Notes: generated from the sequence alone by a model not told the origin. DNA of 64,000 nucleotides from Paraburkholderia sp. BL25I1N1 (GCF_003002025.1 NZ_PVZB01000016.1:124001-188000), one strand, 5' to 3'; shown: positions 8,637-17,896, counted from the first letter of the stretch. Numbers and translations are program-made.

Positions 8637-10150
8637 TTCTGTACGCTGCGCGGGCGGACCGGCACGAACTGCGTGTTCTCGCCACGGCGAACCAGCAGCG
8701 CGACCATCTTCTGCGGATCGAGGTGCGAACTCACCTCGTCGAACTGCTTCGCACTGGTGATGTCCGTATCGCCCACCCGCAGGATGATGTCGCCCTTCTG
8801 CAAGCCGACGCGCGCTGCAGGACCGTCCGCGGCGTCGATCTGTACGCCGTTGCGCAGCTTCAGCGCCTTCAACTGGTCGGCGGGGATATCGCTGACGGCC
8901 ACACCCAGCGCGTTGGTGGCGCGCTGCTTCGGCGGCTGGGGTTTCTTTTGATCCGCCTTGGCCGATTTGTCCGGCTGCATCTCGGCGATCGTCACCGGCA
9001 GATCGCGCGTTTGCCCCTTGCGCCAGATCGTGATCGTCGACTTGGTGCCCGGCTTGGTGTCGCCGACCATGCGCGGCAGGTCCGTTGCCGTGTCGACCGA
9101 ATGGCCGTTGAACTTCAGGATGATGTCGCCCGGCTGCACGCCGGCTTTGTCCGCCGGGCCGCCCGGTTCGACGCTGCTGACGAGCGCGCCCTGCGCCTTC
9201 GGCAAGCCGAGCGAGTCGGCCACGTCTTTGGTCACTTCGCCGATCGCTACCGCGATCCGCCCGCGCACGACCTTACCCGACGCCTTCAGCTGATCGGCCA
9301 CGCGCATGGCTTCGTCGATCGGAATCGCGAACGAGATGCCCATGAAACCGCCCGTGCGGCTGTAGATCTGCGAGTTGATGCCGATCACCTCGCCCTGCAT
9401 GTTGATCAGCGGACCGCCCGAATTGCCTGGATTGACGGCCACGTCGGTCTGGATGAACGGCAGATAATCGCCCGTATCGCGCCCCTTGGCGCTGACGATG
9501 CCGGCCGTCACCGTGTTCTCGAGACCGAACGGCGAACCGATCGCCACGACCCACTCGCCCACGCGCACCTTGTTCGAGTCGCCGATCGTAATGGTCGGCA
9601 GATTGGCGGCGCTGATCTTCACGACGGCGACGTCGGTCCGATCGTCCACGCCGATCAGCTTCGCCTTGAACTCGCGTTTGTCGGTGAGTGTGACATAAAT
9701 GGTGTCCGCGTCGTCGATGACGTGCGCGTTGGTCATCACGTAGCCGTCCGCCGACAGAATGAAGCCCGAGCCGACGCCGCTGTTCTGCTCGGCATCGCTG
9801 TTATCCGGCAAGTCCTGGCTGCCGCCACTGCCGCCGTTGTCGCCGCCACGCGGCGAACCCGGCGCACCGGGGGATTGCGGCGACTGCGGTAACGGAATGC
9901 CGAAGAAGCGCCGGAAAAACTCCGACATGTCGCCGTCGTCCATACCCGGCGGCAAACCGCCGCGAGCACCGCTGTTCGACACGCGCGTAGTCGTGCGAAT
10001 GTTGACGACCGCCGGGCCGACCTTGTCGACCAGATCAGTGAAGTCGGGCAGATTGGCGGCCGGAGCCGCCGACGCCGTATGCGGAACGAGCGGCAAACAA
10101 GCCGCCACCACCGCGGCCGCGAGGAATTTGCGCACCGAGAAAGTCGTCAT
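8633..10150 (-). CDS. mucD: Periplasmic serine protease MucD (HtrA/DegP family)
   Basis: MucD is a periplasmic protease/chaperone that degrades misfolded envelope proteins under the sigma-E stress response. The 505-aa protein has a signal peptide (1-28, cleavage near TASA-AP), a trypsin-like domain with catalytic His143 (TNAHVID), Asp173 (DDRTDVAV) and Ser244 (NPGNSGGPL), and two PDZ domains (about 265-370 and 410-500). A flexible Gly/Ser/Pro/Asp-rich loop at about 86-122 precedes the catalytic His. It follows mucB by 35 bp and overlaps the glutaredoxin-like gene. The order rpoE-rseA-mucB-mucD matches the algU-mucABD cluster of Pseudomonas. Confidence 0.95.
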   Translation of the reverse strand: MTTFSVRKFLAAAVVAACLPLVPHTASAAPAANLPDFTDLVDKVGPAVVNIRTTTRVSNSGARGGLPPGMDDGDMSEFFRRFFGIPLPQSPQSPGAPGSPRGGDNGGSGGSQDLPDNSDAEQNSGVGSGFILSADGYVMTNAHVIDDADTIYVTLTDKREFKAKLIGVDDRTDVAVVKISAANLPTITIGDSNKVRVGEWVVAIGSPFGLENTVTAGIVSAKGRDTGDYLPFIQTDVAVNPGNSGGPLINMQGEVIGINSQIYSRTGGFMGISFAIPIDEAMRVADQLKASGKVVRGRIAVAIGEVTKDVADSLGLPKAQGALVSSVEPGGPADKAGVQPGDIILKFNGHSVDTATDLPRMVGDTKPGTKSTITIWRKGQTRDLPVTIAEMQPDKSAKADQKKPQPPKQRATNALGVAVSDIPADQLKALKLRNGVQIDAADGPAARVGLQKGDIILRVGDTDITSAKQFDEVSSHLDPQKMVALLVRRGENTQFVPVRPRSVQK

Positions 10151-10185
10151 ATCGTAGCAAGCCGAGGGATTCAGGATTCGGAGGA

Positions 10186-11229
10186 TTACTTCGGAGCTTT
10201 GTATTCTATGGCAGACGCAAATTGCTGCAATGTGGCCTGGGGCACTTCACCAAGCAGAGTAATCCAGAAGTCGCCGCGACGCTTGACGAGCACGTGTGTG
10301 GCGCCGCTGCTGCCCGCGCCTTCCTTGCGCGTGTTGTTTTCGACCGGTTCGACGAATACCGAAATGGCTGCGAGGCCGTCGGAGAACACCGCCTGGTCCA
10401 CCGGAATGGTCGGCTGACCCGGATCGCGCGCGGCCATCGGACGGCGCAGTTCACGAATCTTGCGGAAGCCCGGCACCGTCGGCGTGATCTGCCAACCTTG
10501 CGCGGCCATGTCGACCGGCTCGACCGGCGGACGCACCACGGTCCACCCCGCTGTATTACGAATACCGTTGACGATGCCGGCCTTGTCGACCGGCACGCCG
10601 ATGCGAATCTGGGAAAACGACAATTGCTCGAGCACCTGACCATTCGGGTCAAGCGTCTGGGCACGCAGCAGCAGGCCGGTTTTCTTGTCGGCCCACAGCT
10701 TGTACGCAAAGCGATACGCGTCTTTCGGATCGAGTTCGATCACCTGGCTGTCGACGCCCGCGACGCGGTCGTCGCCGAGCAGCTTGGGCTCATAAACCGA
10801 CAGCACCTGCTCGCCGCTCACGGCCAGCAGCGCCGGAAACGAATCCTTGTTCTGACGCTTCTCGACGACGCACAAGTGCCGCTCCGGCACGAACGTGTAG
10901 AGCTCGTCGTTATGACGCAGCATTTTGCGCGGCTTGCCGTCGAGGCTTTCGAGTTGCTCGAATTCGCCGTCCGCACGGGTCGCGTAGTGCGCGATCCGCG
11001 AGGTCTGAACGAAATTGCCGCGCTGGTAGACGAACGCGCCCTCGTAATTCTGCTGTTGCGCTGCCTGATGGATGCGATCGAGCAGATCCGCGGCCGTGCG
11101 ACGGGCAACGAGCGGGTCGTCAGTTTGTGCAAAGACCCGCGGTGTAGCGGACAACAATACGGCTGCGCAGAACAGAAATGCCGGCAGCCGCCCCCAGATA
11201 GTCGTTTTATTCAACCGCGGAGTCTGCAT
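10186..11229 (-). CDS. rseB: Sigma-E regulatory protein RseB/MucB
   Basis: RseB/MucB is periplasmic; it binds the anti-sigma factor RseA/MucA, shields it from site-1 proteolysis and senses mislocalised lipids or LPS. The 347-aa protein has a signal peptide (about 1-35, ending RVFA-QTDD), a lipoprotein-carrier-like N-terminal domain (FVYQRGNFVQTSRIAHY) and a smaller C-terminal domain. I use the ATG at 11229; a TTG one codon upstream is less likely. It begins 4 bp after the rseA stop, so the two are surely cotranscribed. Confidence 0.92.
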   Translation of the reverse strand: MQTPRLNKTTIWGRLPAFLFCAAVLLSATPRVFAQTDDPLVARRTAADLLDRIHQAAQQQNYEGAFVYQRGNFVQTSRIAHYATRADGEFEQLESLDGKPRKMLRHNDELYTFVPERHLCVVEKRQNKDSFPALLAVSGEQVLSVYEPKLLGDDRVAGVDSQVIELDPKDAYRFAYKLWADKKTGLLLRAQTLDPNGQVLEQLSFSQIRIGVPVDKAGIVNGIRNTAGWTVVRPPVEPVDMAAQGWQITPTVPGFRKIRELRRPMAARDPGQPTIPVDQAVFSDGLAAISVFVEPVENNTRKEGAGSSGATHVLVKRRGDFWITLLGEVPQATLQQFASAIEYKAPK

Positions 11230-11233
11230 CAAA

Positions 11234-11875
11234 CTATTGGCCTTGCGTAGAAACGGCGGCAGCGCGAATCAGCGGCATCGAGCCCGGCATGACCGGTTGT
11301 TGCGCGAATTGCTGGTGAGCTTCCAGATACTGGTCGAGACTGGCGTCGCGAATGATGTTGGCGTCTTGCGCGACCGACTGGACCGTCGTTGTCGGTGCAG
11401 GCGCCATGGCCACGCGTTGCAGCGAGTCGCCATGCTGGACCGACGCGATTTGCGAAGCCCCCGGACCGCCCGGCACACCTTGCAGTTGCGGCACGACGAT
11501 CCACGTCAGCGTGGCGGCCGCAGCCGCGACGGCAAACGCCGGCACGACTCGGCGACGCAACGCCAGCAAACGACGCGCAACCGGCATGGCGGCGGGCGCC
11601 AGCACGTGTGGTTCGTTGTCGAGGCGCGCGGCGAAACCGCTAAGAAACGCGCTGCTCGCCGCCGGGCTAACCGCCAGATCGTCGGAGCGCAATGCGTCGC
11701 CGATCAGGTGATAGCTCGACCAGGCGGCGCGATCCTCGCCGTTCAGCCCAGAAATAAATGTGTCCAGATTCAGATGCTCTTCGCCGAACAGCTCACCGTC
11801 GACAAAAGCGGACAGACGCTCGCCGCGCGAGCTGACTTGCGATTGCATCGAGACCGACCCCATGATGCTCCCCAT
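11234..11875 (-). CDS. rseA: Anti-sigma-E factor RseA/MucA
   Basis: RseA/MucA is a single-span inner-membrane protein whose cytoplasmic N-terminus holds sigma-E inactive until proteolysis releases it. From the ATG at 11875 it is about 213 aa. The anti-sigma region SRGERLSAFVDGEL through YHLIGDALRSDD is at about 16-66, the membrane span at about 110-128 (AFAVAAAAATLTWIVV) and the rest is periplasmic. ATGs at 11863 and 11848 are possible alternative starts; the first is preceded by GGGGAG. It sits between rpoE (72 bp upstream) and rseB. Confidence 0.88.
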   Translation of the reverse strand: MGSIMGSVSMQSQVSSRGERLSAFVDGELFGEEHLNLDTFISGLNGEDRAAWSSYHLIGDALRSDDLAVSPAASSAFLSGFAARLDNEPHVLAPAAMPVARRLLALRRRVVPAFAVAAAAATLTWIVVPQLQGVPGGPGASQIASVQHGDSLQRVAMAPAPTTTVQSVAQDANIIRDASLDQYLEAHQQFAQQPVMPGSMPLIRAAAVSTQGQ

Positions 11876-11947
11876 CTTACAAATACCCCGTAGTGACACC
11901 ACTAATCCAGATATTGCACCCGCGCCCCATCTAGCAGCGCTGGTGGT

Positions 11948-12547
11948 TTACCAGCGTTTGCCTTCGGGTGTGTCAAGCAACGGACGCAATTTTGCCGCAA
12001 TGGCTTCGCGAGCGCGGAAAATTCGCGATCTGACTGTGCCGATTGGGCAACCCATCATCTCAGCGATTTCCTCGTAACTCAAACCTTCAATTTCACGAAG
12101 AGTAATGGCGGTGCGCAACTCTTCCGGTAAAACCGCCATCGCAGCATTGACCGTCTCAGCGATCTGCTTGCTCATCAACATCGACTCAGGCGTGTTGATA
12201 TCCCTTAGTTGGTCCGCGTCCGAGAAAGTTTCAGCTTCTTCAGCATCTGCTTCGGTCGAGGTCGGCGCGCGTCGCCCTTGGGTGGCAAGGTAGTTCTTTG
12301 CCGTGTTCACGGCAATCCGGTACAACCACGTATAAAAGGCCGATTCGCCGCGAAACTGCGGCAACGCCCGGTACGCCTTGATAAAGGCGTCCTGAGCGAC
12401 GTCTTCTACCTCGGCGGGGTCCCGCACGAGACGCGAGATCAGCCGGAGAATCTTGCGGTGGTATTTGGAGACCAGTAGCTCGAACGCGGCCTTGTCGCCC
12501 TTCTGGACGCGTTCGACCAGCACCTGATCAATTTCTTTTTCGCTCAC
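11948..12547 (-). CDS. rpoE: RNA polymerase sigma factor RpoE (ECF, AlgU-like)
   Basis: This is the extracytoplasmic-stress sigma factor. The 199-aa protein has region 2 (DPAEVEDVAQDAFIKAYRAL, ESAFYTWLYRIAVNTAKN) and region 4 (LREIEGLSYEEIAEMMGCPI, TVRSRIFRAREAI). The start is a GTG (12547), matching the usual MSE-EIDQ-LVERV N-terminus; a GGA motif precedes it. It heads the rpoE-rseA-rseB-mucD cluster. Such genes usually autoregulate, but I could not find a convincing GGAACTT-N16-TCTGA promoter in the 101 bp upstream. That spacer instead contains a 9-bp-phased repeat and a possible TACAAT box at 12588-12593. Confidence 0.96.
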   Translation of the reverse strand: MSEKEIDQVLVERVQKGDKAAFELLVSKYHRKILRLISRLVRDPAEVEDVAQDAFIKAYRALPQFRGESAFYTWLYRIAVNTAKNYLATQGRRAPTSTEADAEEAETFSDADQLRDINTPESMLMSKQIAETVNAAMAVLPEELRTAITLREIEGLSYEEIAEMMGCPIGTVRSRIFRAREAIAAKLRPLLDTPEGKRW

Positions 12548-12614
12548 CTGATAAATCCGTTAACTATAGGGCGCATGGCGGGGCACCATTGTAGCGTTCC
12601 CATCATGAGGGCAC

Positions 12615-12650
12615 GTTACGCCGGTAACAGCGGTTACAGTCGTTACAGTC
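12615..12650. repeat. Four 9-bp-phased GTTAC/GTAAC units upstream of rpoE
   Basis: The pentamers GTTAC, GTAAC, GTTAC and GTTAC start at 12615, 12624, 12633 and 12642, exactly 9 bp apart. The last two 9-mers (GTTACAGTC) are identical. The array fills part of the 101-bp gap between the YgfX-like gene and rpoE and touches the stop codon of the former (12649-12651). It could be a cluster of protein-binding sites or a slipped-strand repeat. Confidence 0.6.
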
Positions 12651-13134
12651 AGGCGCCGGCGCCACGCCGGCCCAGCACGGCCAGTTCCCGGAAAACCGGC
12701 GCCGGGAGCGCGTCGGCGGCAAGCAGTACCGTACGCGTGCGGCCCCGTTCCGGCATCAGCGCAAGAATCAGCAAGCGGCCGCTCCACTGCGAACATCCGG
12801 CAATGCGCCCCTGCGCCAGCAGCGCACCCGTCCGGCCCCAGACAGACAATCCGTCCGGGCCGATTTTCAACGCGACAGGCTGCGCGCGCTCGTACCGAAG
12901 CGCGCAAAGCGCGAGCCATGCCCACACGGCGAGCGTCAACGGAACGGCCTGCCACGTGCCCAGGTGCGACGCGAGACAAGCAAAGACGGCCGATGTCGCC
13001 GTCAGAACGAAAACCCCTAACGCAGCCCAGACGGCGACGGAGCGCCGCAGCGAAATCCGCTGCGGCGCTCCGTCGGGCTGGGCCGATTCAGGGGAAAGCG
13101 CCGGCACAGCCGGCGCCGTTGACTGACGCGTCAC
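12649..13134 (-). CDS. Putative YgfX/CptA-like inner-membrane protein
   Basis: About 161 aa from a GTG at 13134 (weak ribosome-binding site; a TTG lies one codon upstream). After a Pro/Ala-rich start there are two hydrophobic segments, about 35-55 (VAVWAALGVFVLTATSAVFA) and 63-80, then a soluble part with alternating basic and hydrophobic residues (LKIGPDGLSVWGRTG, LLILALMPERGRTRTVLL) and an FRELAVLGRRG end. This layout resembles the YgfX/CptA family, whose E. coli member pairs with SdhE and was reported to affect cytoskeletal proteins. No SdhE-like partner is adjacent. It lies between fabF and rpoE. Family call is by layout only. Confidence 0.55.
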   Translation of the reverse strand: MTRQSTAPAVPALSPESAQPDGAPQRISLRRSVAVWAALGVFVLTATSAVFACLASHLGTWQAVPLTLAVWAWLALCALRYERAQPVALKIGPDGLSVWGRTGALLAQGRIAGCSQWSGRLLILALMPERGRTRTVLLAADALPAPVFRELAVLGRRGAGA

Positions 13135-13148
13135 CAACTATCGGGCGA

Positions 13149-14387
13149 TCAGGCGCGCTTGAAGACCAGCGTGCCGTTCGTGCCGCCGAACCCGAACGAG
13201 TTCTTCAGCGCGACGTCGATCTTCATCTCCCGCGCGGTGTTGGCGCAGTAGTCCAGATCGCAGGCCGGATCCTGATTGAAGATGTTGATAGTCGGCGGCG
13301 ACACCTGATGATGCACGGCCAGCACGGTGAACACCGATTCCAGACCGCCGGCGCCGCCCAGCAGGTGACCCGTCATCGACTTGGTCGAGTTCACCACCAT
13401 GTCTTTCGCGTGATCGCCGAACGCACGCTTGATGCCGGTGGTTTCAGCCAGGTCGCCGAGCGGCGTGGACGTGCCGTGCGCGTTCAGGTAATTCACCTGA
13501 TCCGTGTTGATGCCCGCGTTCTTCAACGCGGCCAGCATGCAGCGGCGAGCGCCGTCGCCGTCTTCCAGCGGCGCGGTCATGTGATAGGCGTCGCCGCTCA
13601 TCCCATAGCCGCTGACTTCGGCGTAAATCTTCGCGCCGCGTGCTTTCGCGTGTTCGTACTCTTCGAGCACCATCACACCCGCACCCTCGCCCAGCACGAA
13701 ACCGTCGCGATCCTTGTCCCACGGACGGCTCGCGGTTGCCGGATCGTCATTGCGTTGCGACAGCGCGCGCGCCGCCGCAAAGCCGCCGATACCGAGCGGC
13801 GACACGGTCGATTCCGCGCCGCCCGCGATCATCACGTCGGCGTCGCCGTATTCGATCAGGCGCGAAGCCTCGCCGATACAGTGCAGGCCGGTGGTACACG
13901 CCGTCACGATCGCCAGATTCGGACCTTTGATGCCGAACTTGATCGACAGATGGCCGGAGATCATGTTGATGATCGACGCCGGCACGAAGAACGGCGAAAT
14001 GCGGCGCGGGCCGCGATTGAGCAGTTCGGTTTGCGTCACTTCGATCATCGGCAAGCCGCCGATGCCCGAACCCACCACCACACCGATACGCTCCGAATTC
14101 TCGTCGGTGACTTCGAGGCCGCTGTCCTGCATCGCCTGGATGCCTGCAGCCACGCCGTAGTGGATGAACGTATCCATGTGGCGCGCTTCCTTACCGGGGA
14201 TATAGTCCTCGATATTGAAGCCCTTCACCTCGCCGGCGAAACGAGTCGAGAAGTTCGACGCATCGAACTTCGTGATATTGGCAATACCCGACTTGCCGGC
14301 GACCAGATTGGCCCAGCCGTCGGCAACATTATTGCCAACAGGCGAAATCAGCCCCAGGCCTGTAACAACAACACGACGGCGGCTCAC
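13149..14387 (-). CDS. fabF: 3-oxoacyl-ACP synthase II (FabF)
   Basis: FabF extends acyl-ACP with malonyl-ACP and sets temperature-dependent cis-vaccenate formation. The start is a GTG at 14387 with AAGGGG just upstream, giving 412 aa, the normal length. The longer upstream frame ([14 protein letters not shown]) lacks family sequence. Catalytic residues are the Cys in VTACTTGLH, His in [11 protein letters not shown] and His in [23 protein letters not shown] is the usual C-terminus. It follows acpP by 232 bp, with a terminator-like hairpin between them, and ends 14 bp before the YgfX-like gene. Confidence 0.96.
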   Translation of the reverse strand: MSRRRVVVTGLGLISPVGNNVADGWANLVAGKSGIANITKFDASNFSTRFAGEVKGFNIEDYIPGKEARHMDTFIHYGVAAGIQAMQDSGLEVTDENSERIGVVVGSGIGGLPMIEVTQTELLNRGPRRISPFFVPASIINMISGHLSIKFGIKGPNLAIVTACTTGLHCIGEASRLIEYGDADVMIAGGAESTVSPLGIGGFAAARALSQRNDDPATASRPWDKDRDGFVLGEGAGVMVLEEYEHAKARGAKIYAEVSGYGMSGDAYHMTAPLEDGDGARRCMLAALKNAGINTDQVNYLNAHGTSTPLGDLAETTGIKRAFGDHAKDMVVNSTKSMTGHLLGGAGGLESVFTVLAVHHQVSPPTINIFNQDPACDLDYCANTAREMKIDVALKNSFGFGGTNGTLVFKRA

Positions 14388-14410
14388 GGTAACCCCTTTT
14401 TCATAGATGA

Positions 14411-14463
14411 CAAAAGCAAAAGCCACAGCGGCCACAGGAACCTGCCCTGTATGCCCTGTGGCT
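14411..14463 (-). terminator. Terminator or attenuator hairpin between acpP and fabF
   Basis: AGCCACAG at 14421-14428 pairs with CTGTGGCT at 14456-14463. On the minus strand the 8-bp stem is followed by TTTGCTTTTG (14420-14411). The loop is long (27 nt) but contains further CCACAG/CTG pairings. It would lower fabF transcription relative to acpP, whose product is needed in great excess. Confidence 0.5.
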
Positions 14464-14619
14464 GTTTAACTCGGCAATCGCGCGAAAACTTGCGCTGTCG
14501 ACATCGCTGGCTCCTGCTTGGCAAAACGCGCGGCAAAAAGCACCACCCCTGCTGGCGTCGGCAACCGACACGGCAGGGCGTCATACGCCGCCAACGCAGA
14601 AACGCGGGCGCGAATGACC

Positions 14620-14859
14620 TTAGGCCTTGACGTTCGCGCGAGCGTAGTCGATCGCTTGCTGAACGGTGGTGATCTTCTCGGCTTCTTCATCCGGAATTTC
14701 CATGCCGAATTCGTCTTCGAGGGCCATCACGAGTTCAACGGTGTCGAGCGAGTCAGCGCCGAGGTCGTTCACGAACGAAGCTTCGTTCTTGATCTCAGCT
14801 TCTGCAACGCCCAGTTGTTCTGCGACGATCTTCTTGACGCGCTGTTCGATATTGTCCAT
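14620..14859 (-). CDS. acpP: Acyl carrier protein AcpP
   Basis: AcpP carries growing acyl chains on a 4'-phosphopantetheine arm. The 79-aa acidic protein starts [18 protein letters not shown] with GGAGGGG just upstream, which decides the start over an in-frame upstream codon. The modified serine is Ser37 in [11 protein letters not shown]. AcpS (874-1299) should modify it. A TAAAAT sequence on the minus strand at about 14903-14908 could be a -10 box for a dedicated promoter, though its -35 is weak. It is flanked by fabG upstream and fabF downstream, the standard order. Confidence 0.97.
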
Positions 14860-15010
14860 TACCCCTCCAAGGGAAAAGAAGTTCAAAAATACAGGTGCGC
14901 GCATTTTATCAGGTTTGACCCGGCAAAAAAGCGGCGCATCGGGTTGCTGTCAAGGCATACGCCTTACGCATTTACAAACGCATCAAGGCGCGGATAGTAA
15001 CCGAATTTGG

Positions 15011-15760
15011 TTACGACATGTACATTCCGCCGTTCACATGCAGGGTCGTGCCGGTGATATACCCGGCTTGCGGCGATGCCAGAAACGCCACGGCGTGCGC
15101 GATATCTTCCGGGCTGCCGAGGCGGCCCAGCGGAATCTGCGTCTTCAGCGCCGTTTGCTGCTCTTCCGGCAGAGTCTTGGTCATGTCGGTGTCGATGAAA
15201 CCCGGCGCGACGCAGTTGACCGTGATGCCGCGGCTGCCGATCTCGCGTGCGAGCGCGCGCGTCATGCCCGCCACGCCCGCTTTCGCGGCGGCGTAATTGA
15301 TCTGCCCTGGGTTGCCGGCCGAGCCGACCACCGACGTGATATTGATGATGCGGCCGCCCTTCGCCTTCATCATGGGACGCAGCACCGCGCGCGACAGACG
15401 GAATACCGACTTGAGGTTGGTGTCGACCACCGCGTCCCAATCGTCGTCCTTCATGCGCATGGCGAGCTGATCCTGCGTGATGCCGGCGTTATTCACCAGC
15501 ACGTGCAGCGCGCCGAATTCCTTCACCGTGCCGTCGATCAGCGCTTCCGCCGCAGCCGCGTCGTTGACGTTCAGCACTGCACCGCGACCGTTCACGCCGG
15601 CCGCGTTAAACGCTTCGCTGATGGCGGCCGCGCCGCTTTCGCTGGTCGCCGTGCCGATCACCGTCGCGCCCTGGCGCGCCAGTTCCATGGCGATCGCACG
15701 GCCAATGCCGCGCGAGGCGCCAGTGACGATTGCAACCTGCTTGTCGAGAGTCTTTTCCAT
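15011..15760 (-). CDS. fabG: 3-oxoacyl-ACP reductase FabG
   Basis: FabG is the NADPH-dependent reductase of the elongation cycle. The 249-aa short-chain dehydrogenase has TGASRGIGRAIA (cofactor site), NNAG (VLVNNAGITQDQ), catalytic Ser in NITSVVGSAG, and Tyr/Lys in NYAAAKAGV. The C-terminus TGTTLHVNGGMYMS is typical. A near-perfect palindrome, GTAACC-N6-GGTTAC (14997-15014), spans its stop codon. It lies 99 bp after fabD. Confidence 0.96.
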   Translation of the reverse strand: MEKTLDKQVAIVTGASRGIGRAIAMELARQGATVIGTATSESGAAAISEAFNAAGVNGRGAVLNVNDAAAAEALIDGTVKEFGALHVLVNNAGITQDQLAMRMKDDDWDAVVDTNLKSVFRLSRAVLRPMMKAKGGRIINITSVVGSAGNPGQINYAAAKAGVAGMTRALAREIGSRGITVNCVAPGFIDTDMTKTLPEEQQTALKTQIPLGRLGSPEDIAHAVAFLASPQAGYITGTTLHVNGGMYMS

Positions 15761-15859
15761 CTGTCAGTCCGGATGCCCTTCGGAGGGCTGATTGATTCTG
15801 ATGCGGAGTCCTGCCGCCGTCGCGGAGCGCCTGCTGCCAGGCGCGGCGCGACGTTGCGT

Positions 15860-16795
15860 TCAGCCTGCTTTCACGAGTTTGAGCGTTTCTTCAAGCGAAG
15901 CCGGATCGAAGATCGAAGCGCCGACCAGATTGCCGTCGATACGCTTGGTCAAACCCGCAAGGACCTTGCCCGGCCCGCATTCGATGACGTGCGTGACGCC
16001 TTGAGCCGACATGGCCTGCACGCTTTCGACCCAACGCACCGCGCCGGCCGCCTGACGCACCAGCGCGTCCTTGATCCCGGCCGGCTCATTGACCACGGCG
16101 ACATCGACGTTGTTGATGACCGGAATCGCCGGCACCTGCACCTCGACGCTCGCCAGATACTCGCGCAACTGATCCGACGCGGGCTTGAGCAGCGATGAGT
16201 GGAACGGCGCCGAGACCGGCAGCGGCAACGCGCGCTTTGCGCCCTTCGCCTTCGCGACTTCGCAGGCCTTTTCAACGGCAGCCTTGTTTCCCGCGATCAC
16301 GACCTGCGCCGGCGCATTGAAATTCACCGCTTCGACCACGCCCGCCACCGACGCTTCGGCGCACACCGCGCGCACTGCGTCATCGTCGAGACCGAGAATC
16401 GCGGCCATGCCGCCTTCACCGACCGGCACCGCCGTTTGCATGGCTTGCGCGCGAAAACGCACGAGCGGCACGGCATCGCGAAACGCGATCGCGCCCGCCG
16501 CGACCAGCGCGGTGTATTCGCCGAGGCTATGGCCCGCGACGATCGCGGGCTTCGGGCCGCCTGCCTGCAGCCACGCGCGATACATCGCATAAGCGGCGGT
16601 CAGCATGACCGGCTGAGTGTTGGTGGTGAGGTTCAGATCTTCGACGGGGCCTTCGGCGATCAGTTTGCCGAGATCCTGGTTGAGCGCATCGGAGGCTTCC
16701 TGAACCGTCTCACGCACGATCGCGTGATCGGCGAATGCGTTGAGCATGCCGACCGACTGCGAACCCTGCCCAGGAAAAACGAACGCAAATTTCAT
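15860..16795 (-). CDS. fabD: Malonyl-CoA:ACP transacylase FabD
   Basis: FabD moves the malonyl group from CoA to AcpP. The 311-aa protein has the start KFAFVFPGQGSQSVGML, the nucleophile serine in AGHSLGEYTALVAAG (about residue 93), the arginine in VRFRAQAMQ and the conserved histidine region LPVSAPFHSSLLKPA. It lies 111 bp after fabH and 99 bp before fabG in the same orientation. Confidence 0.96.
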   Translation of the reverse strand: MKFAFVFPGQGSQSVGMLNAFADHAIVRETVQEASDALNQDLGKLIAEGPVEDLNLTTNTQPVMLTAAYAMYRAWLQAGGPKPAIVAGHSLGEYTALVAAGAIAFRDAVPLVRFRAQAMQTAVPVGEGGMAAILGLDDDAVRAVCAEASVAGVVEAVNFNAPAQVVIAGNKAAVEKACEVAKAKGAKRALPLPVSAPFHSSLLKPASDQLREYLASVEVQVPAIPVINNVDVAVVNEPAGIKDALVRQAAGAVRWVESVQAMSAQGVTHVIECGPGKVLAGLTKRIDGNLVGASIFDPASLEETLKLVKAG

Positions 16796-16906
16796 ATCGT
16801 CCCCAAAATCGATTTAGTCAGATGTGGGTGGCGCGCCCGGTTGACGGCGAGCGCGCTCATACGCAGCCGAGCGCTGCGAATAGCGCTCGCTGCAACGTCG
16901 CCGCCA

Positions 16907-17896
16907 TTAGTAGCGGATAACCGACGCGCCCCACGTGAAGCCGCCACCGACACCTTCGATCAGCACGTTCTGGCCGCGCTTGATGCGGCCGTCGCGCACC
17001 GCGACGTCGAATGCGAGCGGAATGGACGCAGCCGACGTATTGCCGTGCTCGCCCACCGTGACGACCATGCGTTCCTGCGGCAAACCGAGCTTGCGACAGG
17101 TGCTTTGCATGATGCGGATATTCGCCTGATGCGGAATCAGCCAGTCGATCTGTTCAGCCGACAGACTGGCCTTCTCGAGCGCTTCGACCGCGACTTTTTC
17201 GAGCACGTTGACGGCGAGTTTGAACACGGCCTGCCCGTCCATATGCAGGAACGCGCTGCCCGCCACGACACCGCCGTTCACATTGCCCGGTGTGCAGAGA
17301 ATGTTCGAGTGGCTGCCGTCGGCGTGCAATGCGCTGGCCAGCACGCCGGGTTGTTCGGATGCCTGCAGGATCACCGCGCCCGCGCCGTCGCCGAACAGCA
17401 CGCAGGTAGTGCGGTCGTTGAAGTCGAGAATGCGCGAGAAGGTTTCCGCGCCGATCACGAGCGCCGTGCGATGCTGACCGCTGCGAATGAAGCTGTCCGC
17501 CGTGGCCACCGCGTAGGCAAATCCGGAACAGACGGCTTGCACGTCGAATGCCGCGCCGTGGTTCTTGATGCCGAGCTTGTTCTGCAGCAGGCACGCCGTG
17601 CTCGGAAACACGAAGTCCGGCGTGGAGGTGGCGACGATGATCAGATCGATGGACTGCGGGTCGACGTCCGCTGCCTCGATCGCACGTTGCGAAGCGATGA
17701 GCGCGAGATCGCTAGTCGTGACATCAGGGTCCGCAAAGTGGCGCGCATGAATGCCCGTGCGGGCGACGATCCACTCGTCGCTCGTCTCGACACCTTGCTT
17801 GGCGAGACGTTCGGCCAGATCCTGATTGGTGACGCGGTCGGGCGGCAGATAGCTGCCGGTGCCCAGCACGCGGGAATAAATTGTCGATTGAGCCAT
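16907..17896 (-). CDS. fabH: 3-oxoacyl-ACP synthase III (FabH)
   Basis: FabH starts fatty-acid synthesis by condensing acetyl-CoA with malonyl-ACP. The 329-aa protein carries the triad Cys123 ([13 protein letters not shown]), His in [11 protein letters not shown] and Asn in [13 protein letters not shown], and ends [15 protein letters not shown]. Its ATG shares one base with the plsX stop (TAATG), so plsX and fabH are translationally coupled. Confidence 0.97.
   Translation of the reverse strand: MAQSTIYSRVLGTGSYLPPDRVTNQDLAERLAKQGVETSDEWIVARTGIHARHFADPDVTTSDLALIASQRAIEAADVDPQSIDLIIVATSTPDFVFPSTACLLQNKLGIKNHGAAFDVQAVCSGFAYAVATADSFIRSGQHRTALVIGAETFSRILDFNDRTTCVLFGDGAGAVILQASEQPGVLASALHADGSHSNILCTPGNVNGGVVAGSAFLHMDGQAVFKLAVNVLEKVAVEALEKASLSAEQIDWLIPHQANIRIMQSTCRKLGLPQERMVVTVGEHGNTSAASIPLAFDVAVRDGRIKRGQNVLIEGVGGGFTWGASVIRY

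Noticed and set aside
12548-12648. Sigma-E autoregulatory promoter before rpoE
   Set aside because: I scanned for GGAACTT-N16-TCTGA on the minus strand and found no match; the nearest GGGAACTGG, inside the YgfX-like gene, has no -10 at the right spacing.
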